A stretch of 64,000 nt of DNA from Neoaquamicrobium microcysteis (GCF_008180155.1 NZ_VSZS01000053.1:62001-126000); one strand, 5' to 3'; counted from the stretch's first letter, positions 8,175 through 18,642 are shown. Translations and numbers: made by a program. The notes: generated by a model not told the origin, from the letters alone.

Positions 8175-9593
8175 TCAGCCGACAGGCTGCCGCGAAGCGC
8201 AGTCCACGATGACGTCGTAGGCTGCCATCACATCCTCTTCAGTCGTCTCGAACTGCCCTGCCTGAAAGCGGATCGCCACGCGACCGCCGACCCTGGTCTG
8301 GGTCAGATAGATGCGGCCGTCGTCGTTGATCGCATTCACCAGCGCGAGGTTATGAGCGTCGATGTCGTCGTTGCCCTGTGGCCGATGGCGGAACGAGAAA
8401 AGCGACAGCACCGGCTCCGTCACGATCTCGAAGCCGGACGTCCCGCGCAGCCGCTCGGCCAGCTTGCCGCTCCATGCGACGTGATTGCGGATCATCGTGC
8501 GCAAGCCTTCGAGCCCGTAGGCCCGCAGCACGAACCAGAGTTTGAGCGCGCGAAAACGCCGGCCAAGCGGCACCGACCATTCCGAATAGTTGATGACACC
8601 CTCGCGCCCATGGGTCTTGAGATATTCCGGCTGGATCGCCAGCGTCTTCACCAGACTTTCGGGATCGCGCAGGAAATGGGCGGCGCAATCGAATTGCGCG
8701 CCCAGCCATTTGTGCGGGTTGAAGACGATGGAGTCGGCCTGTTCCACGCCGGCCCAGAGTTGCCGGAACTCCGCACATATCATTGCCGAACCTGCCCATG
8801 CCGCATCGACATGGGTGTAGAGCCCGTGCCGGCGTGCAATTTCGCAGACGGCTGCGATGTCATCGGTCGAGCCGGTGCTGGTCCCGCCGACGCAGGCGAT
8901 GATGCCGGCAGGCACGAAACCCGCCTCGATATCGGCGCGGATAGCCCGCTCCAGCGCCTCCGTATCCATGGATCGCAGCGGCCCGGTCACGGGAATGCGG
9001 ACGAGATTTTCCTCGCCGATGCCCGAAATCCAGATTGCCCGGTCTATCGATGTATGAACCTGATCGGACGAGTAGACGCGCAGCCTCCCCTGGCCGGAAA
9101 GGCCGGCGCGGTTGCCGCTCCAGTCGAGCGCCCGCTCGCGCATCGTCAGCACGGCGGCCAGCGTTGCGGATGATGCGGAATCCTGGATGACGCCGTGGAA
9201 ACCGGCGGGCAGCCCCAGCGCGCCGCGCAGCCAGTCGAGCACCTTGGTTTCCAGTTCGGTGGCCGCCGGCGATGTCTGCCACAGCATGCATTGTGCTGCC
9301 ATCGCTGTCACAAGATACTCGGCCACCACCGAGACGGGCGCGGCGTTCGCGGGAAAATAGGCGAAGAAGCGCGGATGCTGCCAGTGCGTCATCCCCGGCA
9401 GGATGATGTCCTCGAAATCGGCGAATATCGCCTCCATCGGCTCGGGCTGTTCAGGTGCAGCCTCTGCGATGTGCGCGGCGATCTCGCCCGGTGCCGTGCG
9501 GGCCCGCACGGGCCGGTCGCGCAGCGCTTCCCTGTAATCCGCGCCCCACTGGGCCGCGCGATCCGACCAGCGCCTGAATTCGTGGTTGTCCAT
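8175..9593 (-). CDS. Pyridoxal-phosphate-dependent aromatic L-amino acid decarboxylase family protein
   Basis: A 472-residue group II decarboxylase (aromatic-L-amino-acid/tryptophan/DOPA type). NPHKWLGAQFD carries the PLP-binding lysine (about K295), HVDAAWAGSA the ring-contacting Asp (about D263), and HWQHPRFFAYFPANA the substrate-pocket region near residue 80. The exact amine product is not predictable. The ATG at 9593 (MDNHEFRRWSDRAAQW) is preferred over 9626 by family length. It lies 68 bases downstream of the Anbu peptidase gene on the same strand, so it may be read with that cluster. Confidence 0.9.
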   Translation of the reverse strand: MDNHEFRRWSDRAAQWGADYREALRDRPVRARTAPGEIAAHIAEAAPEQPEPMEAIFADFEDIILPGMTHWQHPRFFAYFPANAAPVSVVAEYLVTAMAAQCMLWQTSPAATELETKVLDWLRGALGLPAGFHGVIQDSASSATLAAVLTMRERALDWSGNRAGLSGQGRLRVYSSDQVHTSIDRAIWISGIGEENLVRIPVTGPLRSMDTEALERAIRADIEAGFVPAGIIACVGGTSTGSTDDIAAVCEIARRHGLYTHVDAAWAGSAMICAEFRQLWAGVEQADSIVFNPHKWLGAQFDCAAHFLRDPESLVKTLAIQPEYLKTHGREGVINYSEWSVPLGRRFRALKLWFVLRAYGLEGLRTMIRNHVAWSGKLAERLRGTSGFEIVTEPVLSLFSFRHRPQGNDDIDAHNLALVNAINDDGRIYLTQTRVGGRVAIRFQAGQFETTEEDVMAAYDVIVDCASRQPVG

Positions 9594-9661
9594 GGTTTCC
9601 TCCGCTACGCCCAGGCGGGAAGGCATATCCCGCGCTGGCGCATCCGGGCCACCCGAAAGCG

Positions 9662-10390
9662 CTATTCCTGAAAATCGGGCAGGCGTTTGAAGGCCGATTT
9701 GAGCGCGTCGGACCAGCCATCCGAAATCTCGCGATAATACGGGTCATCGTGGCCGATACGCTTGCGGTAGCCGACCTTGTAGCTGTCGCGCTCGTAGTAG
9801 AGGAAGTCGAGCGGCAGGCCGACGGAGAGGTTCGACTTCACCGTGGAATCGAAGGATACCATCAGCAGCTTCGCCGTTTCCGCAAACGTCATGGTCGGCT
9901 CGTAGGCGCGGACCAGTATCGGCTTGCCGTATTTGGTCTCGCCGATCTGGAAGAACGGCGTGTCCTCGCTCGTCTCGATGAAGTTGCCTTCCGGATAGAT
10001 GAGGAACAGCCGCGGCTCGGTGCCCTTTATCTGCCCGCCGAGGATGAACGAAGCGCCGAAAGCGTCTGCGTTTTGTCCGGTCGGCGCGGAGCTGGCGATC
10101 ACTTCCTTGACCGTGTTTCCGACCAGCCTGGCCGTCTGGTACATCGACGGCGTCTGGAGGATCGAGGGCGAGCGCTCGGCCGGCGCCTTGGAGCGCTCGT
10201 CGAGCAGGCTCACCACCGCCTGCGTCGTGGCAAGGTTGCCGGCGGCCAGCATCACCAGCACCCGCTCACCCGGCTCTTCCCAGGTGTACATCTTGCGAAA
10301 GATGGAGATCGAATCGACGCCCGCATTGGTGCGGGTATCGGACATGAAGACGAGGCCGCGATCGATCTTGAGGCCGACGCAATAGGTCAT
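9662..10390 (-). CDS. Anbu: proteasome-type peptidase (ancestral beta-subunit)
   Basis: A 242-residue Ntn-hydrolase of the Anbu (COG3484) family, a bacterial relative of 20S proteasome beta subunits and HslV. The protein starts MTYCVGLKIDRG, so Met1 removal exposes Thr as the catalytic nucleophile. The partner residues are visible as SDTR (Asp18) and FRKMY (Lys33), matching proteasome Thr1/Asp17/Lys33. VLMLAAGNLATTQAV-type glycine/alanine segments follow. Anbu assembles into open rings, and its substrates are not established. It is the last of four minus-strand genes (ATP-grasp, alpha-E, transglutaminase, Anbu) that recur together in many proteobacteria. Confidence 0.93.
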   Translation of the reverse strand: MTYCVGLKIDRGLVFMSDTRTNAGVDSISIFRKMYTWEEPGERVLVMLAAGNLATTQAVVSLLDERSKAPAERSPSILQTPSMYQTARLVGNTVKEVIASSAPTGQNADAFGASFILGGQIKGTEPRLFLIYPEGNFIETSEDTPFFQIGETKYGKPILVRAYEPTMTFAETAKLLMVSFDSTVKSNLSVGLPLDFLYYERDSYKVGYRKRIGHDDPYYREISDGWSDALKSAFKRLPDFQE

Positions 10391-10423
10391 GAATCAGTTG
10401 CCCGAGGGTTGCCTAAGCACAGA

Positions 10424-11218
10424 TTACTGCTCGACTGTGATGTGAACTTCAAGCTGTTCCTGCGCCTGGCCCAGCCTTATGCCGGAAACCGGCATTGCAT
10501 CGCGGTAGTCCCGCCCGGTCGCCAGCCGGACATACCGGCTGTCGGGCGATATCTGGTTGGATATGTCGAACGCCACCCAACCCAGCCCTGTCACATATGC
10601 TTCGGCCCATGCATGCGTGGCAACCTGCTCTACCGAATCGTTCAGCATCAGATAGCCGCTCACGTAACGCGCGGGAAAACCCAGAAGCCGCGCAGCAGCG
10701 AGGAAGATGTGCGAGTGATCCTGGCATACGCCCTGCCCCTGCGCCACGGCATCCTCGGCATTGGTCGTCGCGTCGGTCGCTCCGACGACATAGTCCACCC
10801 GCTCGCGTATCCGGGCGGACAGCGCGTGCAGGCGGTCGATATCGCTTCCTTCCGATGCCCCCCGCGCCAGTTCGTCGATCATCGCGCCGGCCGTCGTCAG
10901 CGCCGTCGCCTGCCCGAAAAGCCAGAGCGGCGCAAAGCCGGTGTGCGGACCGGAGACGCCTGCGGTATCGCGCACCTCCACCTCGCCATGCGCGGTGATC
11001 TGGATCGTGTGCGGATCGCCGGACACGCTCAGCAGGCGCGTGTCGTTGCCGAACTGGTCGTGAAACCGCACTTCCTCGTTGGCGCCCTCGACATCGACCG
11101 ACCACGAGATCACAGTCTGGGTCGGCCCGTTCTGCGGCTGCAGGCGCACACGCTGAAGCGCATAGGGCACCGGCGCGTCGTAGGAATAGAGTGTGCGATG
11201 GGAGATTTTCAGCGGCAT
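10424..11218 (-). CDS. Transglutaminase-like cysteine peptidase family protein
   Basis: A 264-residue protein. Residues 1-90 form the N-terminal beta-domain typical of bacterial transglutaminase-like proteins (starts MPLKISHRTLYSYDAPV). The papain-like catalytic domain follows with an intact triad: Cys165 in QGVCQDHSH, His202 in THAWAEAY and Asp218 in AFDISNQ. Such proteins are usually peptidases or amidases rather than cross-linking enzymes. Its ATG overlaps the alpha-E stop by one base (TGATG), which indicates translational coupling, and the Anbu gene follows after 33 bases. Confidence 0.92.
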   Translation of the reverse strand: MPLKISHRTLYSYDAPVPYALQRVRLQPQNGPTQTVISWSVDVEGANEEVRFHDQFGNDTRLLSVSGDPHTIQITAHGEVEVRDTAGVSGPHTGFAPLWLFGQATALTTAGAMIDELARGASEGSDIDRLHALSARIRERVDYVVGATDATTNAEDAVAQGQGVCQDHSHIFLAAARLLGFPARYVSGYLMLNDSVEQVATHAWAEAYVTGLGWVAFDISNQISPDSRYVRLATGRDYRDAMPVSGIRLGQAQEQLEVHITVEQ

Positions 11219-12159
11219 CAGAAGAACCGGTAGTTCTCGGCAACTTCGTTGCCCAGCCTGTTGTTGCTGCGGATGAAATCGCGCAGGAATTCATGAAGCC
11301 CGACGTCGAATATCGAGGTGATGCTGCCCGGCTTCAGCCTTCCCCGTATTTCCTCGAGCGTGCCGTGGCAGGCGTGCCGCTCGCCGTAATCTTCGGCGAG
11401 ATAGGCGAGGCTCTCGGCGATCATCTGATAGCAGTAGGCCAGCGAGCGCGGCATGCGCCGGTTGAGGATGAGGAAATCCGCGATGTTGGTCGGCTTGTAG
11501 TCGGCCTCGTAGACCCAGCGATACGACCGGTGCGCCGAGACCGAGCGCAGGATCGATTCCCACTGGTAGTTGTCGAGCGACGAGCCGACCCACGAGATCG
11601 ACGGCAGCAGCACGTAATACTTCACGTCGAGGATACGGGCTGTGTTGTCGGCGCGCTCGACATAGATACCGAGCTGGGCGAAGTCGAAAATCTCGTTGCG
11701 CAGCATCGTGCCGTGGAACGCGCCGCGGATAAGCGCGGTCTCACGCTTGATGGCGTCGAGGATTTTCGGCAGCTCCCGCTGGTCGATGGGCGAGGCCAGC
11801 ATCCGCCTGCATGTCATCCATGCCTCGTTTATGCTCTCCCACGTCTCGCGTGTCAGCGCGGTGCGAACCATGCGCGCATTCGACCGCGCCGTCTCGATGG
11901 ACGAGAGCACGCTCGACGGGTTCGTCACGTCGCGCAGCAGGAAATCGGAGACGGTGTCGGCCGTGTACTCGTCGTGGCGTTCGCGAAACGCCTGTTCGAC
12001 CCCCGCGCTGAGCACGACCGATGCCCACTCGTCGGCGGACGAATCGGTCCGCGTCAGCGCCAGTCGCAGCCCCGCATCGACGATACGCGCCATGTTTTCC
12101 ACGCGCTCGATGTAGCGCGTCATCCAGTAGAGACCGTTTGCCGTGCGACCGAGCAACAC
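11218..12159 (-). CDS. Alpha-E domain-containing protein
   Basis: A 313-residue, mostly alpha-helical protein of the alpha-E (COG2307/DUF403) family, starting MLLGRTANGLYWMTRYIERVEN, a highly conserved N-terminus. Glu/Arg pairs and helix-forming stretches run throughout; no catalytic motif is known. It is always found next to the circularly permuted ATP-grasp protein or fused to it. It starts 21 bases after that gene and overlaps the transglutaminase gene by one base. Confidence 0.92.
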   Translation of the reverse strand: MLLGRTANGLYWMTRYIERVENMARIVDAGLRLALTRTDSSADEWASVVLSAGVEQAFRERHDEYTADTVSDFLLRDVTNPSSVLSSIETARSNARMVRTALTRETWESINEAWMTCRRMLASPIDQRELPKILDAIKRETALIRGAFHGTMLRNEIFDFAQLGIYVERADNTARILDVKYYVLLPSISWVGSSLDNYQWESILRSVSAHRSYRWVYEADYKPTNIADFLILNRRMPRSLAYCYQMIAESLAYLAEDYGERHACHGTLEEIRGRLKPGSITSIFDVGLHEFLRDFIRSNNRLGNEVAENYRFF

Positions 12160-12180
12160 TGTCAGGCGCCCTCCCCGTTC

Positions 12181-13593
12181 TCAGTCATCCAGCACCCACG
12201 TGTCCTTCGTGCCGCCCCCTTGGGAGGAATTGACGACGAGCGACCCCTCCTTCAGCGCCACGCGCGTCAACCCGCCGGGCACGATGCGGATGCGGTCCGA
12301 CACCAGCACGAAGGGCCGCAGGTCGACGTGGCGCGGTGCTAGCCCCTTCTCGGTGAGGATCGGGCAGGTGGAAAGCGCCAGCGTCGGCTGGGCGATGTAG
12401 TTCGAGGGCTTGGCCTTGAGCTTGGCGGCGAAAGCCTCGCATTCCTTCTTGGAGGCCGTGGGGCCGACCAGCATGCCGTAGCCGCCCGAGCCGTGCACTT
12501 CCTTGACCACCAGCTCGTCGAGGTGTTCGAGCACGTATTTGAGGCTGTCGGGTTCCGAGCACCGCCAGGTCGGAATATTGCCCAGTATCGCCTTGCGGCC
12601 GGTATAGAACTCGACGATTTCCGGCATGTAGGAGTAGATCGCCTTGTCGTCGGCGATGCCGGTTCCCGGCGCATTGGCGATGGTGATGTTGCCCGCGCGA
12701 AACACGTCCATGATGCCGGGCACGCCGAGCGCGGAATCCGGATTGAACGTCAGCGGATCGAGGTAGTCGTCATCGACGCGGCGATACAGCACGTCGATCT
12801 GCTTGTAGCCCTGCGTGGTGCGCATCGCCACATGGCCGTCGACCACGCGCAGATCGTGCCCTTCCACCAGTTCGACGCCCATCTGGTCGGCCAGAAACGC
12901 ATGCTCGAAATAGGCGGAGTTGTAGCTGCCGGGCGTCAGAACCGCCACCGTGGGTGCACCGTTTGCGCTACGCGGGGCGACCGCCGAAAGCGATTGGCGC
13001 AGAAGCTGCGGATAGTTCTCGACCGGGCGAACCTTCACCATCTGGAACAGCTCGGGGAAGAGCTGCATCATCGTTTCGCGGTTCTCGATCATGTAGGAAA
13101 CGCCCGAAGGCGTGCGCGCATTGTCCTCCAGCACGAAGAACTCGTTTTCCGCCGTGCGAACGATGTCCACGCCGATGATGTGCGTATAGACGCCGGCCGG
13201 CGGGCGCACGCCGATCATCTCGGGCAGGAACGCGGCGTTCCCTGCGATCAGCTCGCGCGGAATGCGGCCTGCGCGCAGGATTTCCTGCCGATGGTAGATG
13301 TCGTCCAGGAACGCGTTGAGCGCCTGCACCCGCTGCTCGATGCCCTGCGTCAGCCGCCTCCATTCCGCGCCCGAGATGATGCGCGGCACGATATCGAACG
13401 GGATCAGCCTTTCGGCCGCCTCCTGCTCGCCATAGACGGCGAAGGTGATTCCCGTTCGGCGAAAGACGCGCTCGGCGTCCTGCATCTTTTCGGTAAGTCG
13501 GGCGGGGTCCTGCGACTGAAACCAGCCGTCATAGCCCGAATATGGATGTCTCAGCCCGTTTCCTTGCGGGCGCATTTCGTCGAACGCGACCAA
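12181..13593 (-). CDS. Circularly permuted ATP-grasp family protein
   Basis: A 470-residue member of the COG2308 family, related to glutathionylspermidine-synthase-like amide ligases. Visible landmarks are FFVLEDNARTPSG (residues 152-164, metal-binding Glu and Asn), RRVDDDYLDPL (271-281) and VVKEVHGSGGYGMLVGP (362-378, glycine-rich nucleotide loop with a conserved Lys). The family probably joins a carboxylate to an amine with ATP; the substrate is unknown. It is the first gene of the four-gene Anbu cluster. The start at 13593 gives MVAFDEMRPQG. Confidence 0.92.
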   Translation of the reverse strand: MVAFDEMRPQGNGLRHPYSGYDGWFQSQDPARLTEKMQDAERVFRRTGITFAVYGEQEAAERLIPFDIVPRIISGAEWRRLTQGIEQRVQALNAFLDDIYHRQEILRAGRIPRELIAGNAAFLPEMIGVRPPAGVYTHIIGVDIVRTAENEFFVLEDNARTPSGVSYMIENRETMMQLFPELFQMVKVRPVENYPQLLRQSLSAVAPRSANGAPTVAVLTPGSYNSAYFEHAFLADQMGVELVEGHDLRVVDGHVAMRTTQGYKQIDVLYRRVDDDYLDPLTFNPDSALGVPGIMDVFRAGNITIANAPGTGIADDKAIYSYMPEIVEFYTGRKAILGNIPTWRCSEPDSLKYVLEHLDELVVKEVHGSGGYGMLVGPTASKKECEAFAAKLKAKPSNYIAQPTLALSTCPILTEKGLAPRHVDLRPFVLVSDRIRIVPGGLTRVALKEGSLVVNSSQGGGTKDTWVLDD

Positions 13594-13848
13594 GCAGATA
13601 CTCCTCGATGGCCCATAACAAAGAGCCGGCGGCGCAAAATCAAGAAGAATCCGTCGCTTGCGTCGATGAAGGCGGCATTATCGCGCATTTGCCCAAGGAA
13701 ACGGCAGTTTGCACGCAGCCATGCGAAATTCTCGGGCAGGCGAGCAGCTTCGCCCCGAAAATGCACCTGCATGAAACCGTTCGCTGCCGGCATCCGTATC
13801 TGGTGAAGCGGAAGCAGATCGGCGCTCGGCTTCCATGGGAGAACCGCG

Positions 13849-14268
13849 ATGCACTGGATACGCTGCCTGCTCGTCTTGCTCGTCGTGGCGCCGCTTCATG
13901 CCGCGCACGCCGACGATGCCGCCGCAGGCGCTGCGCAGACGACCATCGACCAGCAGATACAGGCGTTCCTGAACGGCGACGACGATGCCGCCTACAGCCA
14001 TGCCGGGCCCAACATCAGGCGGATGTTTCCGACCCGCGACGCGTTCATGGCGATGGTCCGCAAGGGCTACCCGCAGGTGCACAGCCCGCGCAACTACGCC
14101 TTCGGCCGGTTCGAGATGCTCGCGCCCGGCCGCATCCGGCAGCACGTCCTCATCCTCGGCCCCGACGGCAAGGACTACGAGGCCGTCTATACGCTCGAGA
14201 TGCAGCCCGACGGGGTGTTTCGCATCAACGCGGTCAGCATCCGCGAAGGCAACATCCCCAGCATCTGA
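13849..14268 (+). CDS. DUF4864 domain-containing exported protein
   Basis: A 139-residue protein with a signal peptide (MHWIRCLLVLLVVAPLHAAHA) followed by a cystatin/NTF2-like fold typical of DUF4864: TIDQQIQAFLNGDDDAAYSHA near the mature N-terminus, then FPTRDAFMAMVRKGYPQVH, and a C-terminal strand-rich part ending VYTLEMQPDGVFRINAVSI. The function is unknown. It is convergent with tgt, with only six bases between the two stop codons. Confidence 0.85.
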   Translation: MHWIRCLLVLLVVAPLHAAHADDAAAGAAQTTIDQQIQAFLNGDDDAAYSHAGPNIRRMFPTRDAFMAMVRKGYPQVHSPRNYAFGRFEMLAPGRIRQHVLILGPDGKDYEAVYTLEMQPDGVFRINAVSIREGNIPSI

Positions 14269-14274
14269 CCGGCC

Positions 14275-15401
<1,127 letters not shown>

Positions 15402-15405
<4 letters not shown>

Positions 15406-16478
15406 TCGTCGCTCCTGAAGAGCAGGCTGCCATCGCCGTAGGAATAGAACCGATAGCCGTCGGCTATCGCGTGATCGTACGCCGCCCGCATCGTCTCCAT
15501 CCCGCTGAAGGCCGACACCAGCATGAACAACGTGGAGCGCGGGAGGTGGAAATTCGTCATCAGCACGTTCGCGGTGCGGAAGCGATAGCCCGGCGTGATG
15601 AAGATGTCGGTCGCTCCCGACCATTCCGCCAGCGAACCATCCGGCGCAGCAGCACTTTCGAGAAGGCGAAGCGACGTGGTGCCGACCGCCACGATGCGCC
15701 CTCCCCGCGCCTTCACTTCATTGAGCGCGGCTGCCGTCGCCGCCGAAACATGCCCGATCTCCGCATGCATTCGATGGTCTGCGGTGTCGTCGGCCTTCAC
15801 CGGCAGGAACGTGCCCGCGCCAACGTGCAGCGTCACGAAATGCCGCTCGATACCGGCCTCGTCCAGCGCCGCGAACAGCTCTGGCGTGAAGTGCAGCCCG
15901 GCGGTGGGCGCGGCCACGGCACCCTCCTCGCGCGCATAGATCGTCTGGTAGTCGCTGCGGTCGCGCTCGTCCTCCGGGCGCTTGCCGGCGATGTAGGGCG
16001 GCAGCGGGATGTGGCCGACCTCTCGCAGCGCATCGTCCAACGCCGGCCCCGCGAGATCGAAGGCAATCGTCACCTCGCCTCCATCGCCCTTCTCCACCAC
16101 CGTCGCGTCCAGCGTACCCAGAAGGCAGGCACTGTCGTCATGGCCGAACTGGATACGGTCTCCCACGGCCAGCCGCTTGGCGGGGCGCATGAACGCCTTC
16201 CAGCGATCGGGCGCAACGCGCATATGCAGCGTCGCGTCCACCTGTGCCACGGCGTCGCCGCGCCTGCGAAGGCCGGTGAGCTGGGCGGGGATAACCCGCG
16301 TATCGTTGAAAACCAGCGCGTCGCCTGCCTTCAGCAGGCCCGGCAGTTCCCGCACGATGCGATCTTCCAAAGGCTCGCCCGGCCGCACGACAAGAAGCCG
16401 CGCGGTGTCGCGCGGCTCTGCCGGACGAAGGGCGATATGGCCCTCCGGAAGATCGAAATCGAAAAGGTCGACGCGCAC
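15402..16478 (-). CDS. queA: S-adenosylmethionine:tRNA ribosyltransferase-isomerase
   Basis: QueA moves the ribosyl group of SAM onto preQ1-tRNA to form epoxyqueuosine, the step after Tgt. The 358 residues start at a GTG ([17 protein letters not shown]), which matches the conserved QueA N-terminus; the upstream extension of the frame does not. The family motifs [21 protein letters not shown] and [12 protein letters not shown] are present, with [16 protein letters not shown] near the C-terminus. The stop overlaps the tgt start by four bases, so queA-tgt are translationally coupled. Confidence 0.96.
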
Positions 16479-16507
16479 GGCGTTCCCCGTCGTGTCGCGC
16501 CGAAGGA

Positions 16508-16981
16508 TCAGGCGTCGGCGGCGACGCGCATGGTGACGATCGAGTCGGGGTCGCGCACGGGCTCGCCCTTCTTGATCTGGTCGATCGCGTCCATGCCTTC
16601 GATCACCTGCCCCCACACGGAGTACTGCTTGTTCAGCCACGGGGCGTCGTCGAAGCAGATGAAGAACTGCGAATTCGCCGAATTCGGGTTCTGCGAGCGC
16701 GCCATCGAGCAGGTGCCGCGAATATGGCTCATGTTGGAGAACTCCGCCTTCAGGTCCGGCTTGTCGGATCCGCCCATGCCGGTGCCGGTCGGATCGCCGG
16801 TCTGAGCCATGAAGCCGTCGATGACGCGGTGAAAGACGATGCCGTCATAGAACTTCTCGCGCGCCAGTTCCTTGATGCGCGCAACGTGGTTCGGCGCCAG
16901 GTCGGGCAGCAGTTCGATGACCACCTTGCCCTTCGTGGTTTCCATGACGATCGTGTTCTCGGGGTCCTTGATCTCGGCCAT
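16508..16981 (-). CDS. Cytoplasmic peptidyl-prolyl cis-trans isomerase (cyclophilin)
   Basis: A 157-residue single-domain cyclophilin without a signal peptide. The active-site arginine lies in [15 protein letters not shown], and the other motifs follow ([38 protein letters not shown]). It probably assists folding of cytoplasmic proteins. It lies 29 bases upstream of queA and downstream of the exported cyclophilin, with a palindromic repeat between the two cyclophilin genes. Confidence 0.94.
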   Translation of the reverse strand: MAEIKDPENTIVMETTKGKVVIELLPDLAPNHVARIKELAREKFYDGIVFHRVIDGFMAQTGDPTGTGMGGSDKPDLKAEFSNMSHIRGTCSMARSQNPNSANSQFFICFDDAPWLNKQYSVWGQVIEGMDAIDQIKKGEPVRDPDSIVTMRVAADA

Positions 16982-17011
16982 CGAGCTACCTTCCTTGTTG
17001 TCCTGTGTTGT

Positions 17012-17118
17012 TAGAGCATGTCTCCCGAAAGTGGGAACCGGTTTCGGGACAAAGACATGCGTTAATACAAGTAGCTAAAGCGCATGGAGCGAATCTGAAA
17101 GATCGCGACGCGCTTTAG
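17012..17118. repeat. RIME-like palindromic repeat, full copy 2
   Basis: A 107-base repeat that differs from the copy at 5124-5230 at only a handful of positions. It lies between the two cyclophilin genes. Its right edge (GCGCTTTAG) forms the TAA stop of the exported cyclophilin, while its left edge starts 30 bases before the cytoplasmic one. Confidence 0.85.
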
Positions 17119-17690
17119 TCCGCCGCGATGCGGACGGAAATCATGCGGTCGGGGTCTGTGACCACGCCGTTCTGCGCCTGGTTGCCGCGCTTGATGTTGT
17201 CGACCAGTTCCATCCCACTTTCGACGGTGCCGATCACGGTATAGCTGCCGTCGAGCGACGGGGCGGGCGCGAACATGATGAAGAACTGCGAGTTTGCGGA
17301 ATCCGGGTTCTGCGCGCGCGCCATGCCCACCGTGCCGCGGACGAACTGCTCGCTGGAGAACTCCGCCCCGACATTGCCGAGCGACGAACCGCCGGTGCCG
17401 ACGCGCTGGCTGTTGTAGCCGTCCTCCAGATCGCCGAACTCCACATCGCCGGTCTGCGCCATGAACCCGTCGATCACGCGGTGAAAGGCGACATTGTTGT
17501 ATTCGCCTCCGCGCACCAGCGCCTTGATCTGCTCGACATGCTTGGGCGCGAGGTCCGGACGAAGCGCGATGGACACCTCGCCGTCCTTCAGTTCGATGAT
17601 CATCGTGTTTTCGGGCTCTGCGGCAAGCGCGGAACCGGCCATCAGGCCGGCGGCTACGACGATCGACGAGGCGAACCTCAGAAACTGCAT
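17115..17690 (-). CDS. Exported peptidyl-prolyl cis-trans isomerase (cyclophilin)
   Basis: A 191-residue cyclophilin with an N-terminal signal peptide (MQFLRFASSIVVAAGLMAGSALA), so periplasmic. Catalytic motifs: [19 protein letters not shown] with the active Arg, [21 protein letters not shown], and LDGSYTVIGTVESGM. Compared with its paralogue at 16508 it has an insert (about GDLEDGYNSQRVGTGGSS) between two core strands. The two genes look like an old tandem duplication that diverged in location. The stop codon is supplied by the repeat at 17012-17118. Confidence 0.94.
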   Translation of the reverse strand: MQFLRFASSIVVAAGLMAGSALAAEPENTMIIELKDGEVSIALRPDLAPKHVEQIKALVRGGEYNNVAFHRVIDGFMAQTGDVEFGDLEDGYNSQRVGTGGSSLGNVGAEFSSEQFVRGTVGMARAQNPDSANSQFFIMFAPAPSLDGSYTVIGTVESGMELVDNIKRGNQAQNGVVTDPDRMISVRIAAD

Positions 17691-17704
17691 GGGAAACTCC
17701 GTCT

Positions 17705-18205
17705 TCAGGATTTGAACTTCGCGTCCAGCGCGGCTGCTACGGCCGCAGGAACGAACGGGCGGATGTCTCCGCCCATCGACGCTATCTGGCGGACAAGTGT
17801 GGCGGTAATCGTGCGCACCGAAGGACTGGCGGGAAGAAAAATCGTCTGCAGATCAGGCGCCATCGTCTCGTTCATGCCGGCCATCTGCATCTCGTAATCC
17901 AGATCGGTGCCGTCGCGCAGCCCGCGAATGAGGATAGAGGCGCCGTTCTGGTGCGCCGCGTCCACCAGCAGCCCCTTGAACGACACGATCCTCAGGCGGC
18001 CTGCCTCCGCGCCGAGTTCATCGGCCGCCCACGCCTCGATCAGTTTCACCCGCTCCTCGAACGAGAACAGCGGTTGCTTGGAGGCCTGCGCGCCGATCCC
18101 GACGATGATCTCGTCGGCGATCGTCAGCGCGCCCTTGAGCACGTCGAGATGGCCGTTCGTGAGCGGATCGAAGGAACCCGCATAAAAAGCGATGCGCTTG
18201 GTCAT
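17705..18205 (-). CDS. coaD: Phosphopantetheine adenylyltransferase
   Basis: CoaD transfers AMP to 4'-phosphopantetheine in the penultimate step of coenzyme A synthesis. The 166-residue protein starts [21 protein letters not shown], which contains the T/HxGH nucleotidyltransferase motif, and later has [14 protein letters not shown] and the C-terminal ISSxxVR-like [15 protein letters not shown]. The ATG at 18205 is the only start consistent with the motif position. It begins a probable minus-strand run coaD, two cyclophilins, queA, tgt. Confidence 0.97.
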   Translation of the reverse strand: MTKRIAFYAGSFDPLTNGHLDVLKGALTIADEIIVGIGAQASKQPLFSFEERVKLIEAWAADELGAEAGRLRIVSFKGLLVDAAHQNGASILIRGLRDGTDLDYEMQMAGMNETMAPDLQTIFLPASPSVRTITATLVRQIASMGGDIRPFVPAAVAAALDAKFKS

Positions 18206-18642
18206 GGCAGCGCTTCTAAAGCATTTTACAGCCCCGTGGGAACACCTCGCATCGCATAATTGCGTTTCCGTGGCCCCGGCATGCCGTGGGGGCCTCCCGA
18301 GGCCCTGCTGCTCCACCCGAACTCCGCGCTAAGCCGACGTTCTGGAAGAAAGCTGCGGCGGCGAAACCGGGATTCTCGCGAACAGCCCGCCGGCAGATCA
18401 GGCGCAGACAAATAGGCGTATTTAATAATATCCATAATTTATAATATAATGAAAAACACAAATATGGCGGGATTGGCTTGTGCATACGTCAGTCCATATT
18501 CATCCGAACGCAGATTTTACCGCCGCAATTACGCTGGGTAACCGGTGCGATCGCCGAATTCACGCCGCGTTAACCCTATGTTATTTCGCGCTTCGATAGC
18601 TTGAACCGGTCGAGAATAGCCGTCCAAGAGTATCTTCAGCCC
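18206..18642. other. Intergenic region upstream of coaD and the flagellin-like gene
   Basis: A 437-base divergent spacer with no gene recognised. Bases about 18415-18470 are strikingly AT-rich for this genome (TTTAATAATATCCATAATTT and following), a likely UP-element or promoter region for the gene at 18643, or a relic of transferred DNA. No intact ORF with coding character is seen. Confidence 0.6.

Noticed and set aside
13551-13793. 80-codon minus-strand ORF upstream of the ATP-grasp gene
   Set aside because: It overlaps the ATP-grasp start region in another frame, has no ribosome-binding site seen and no recognisable sequence.
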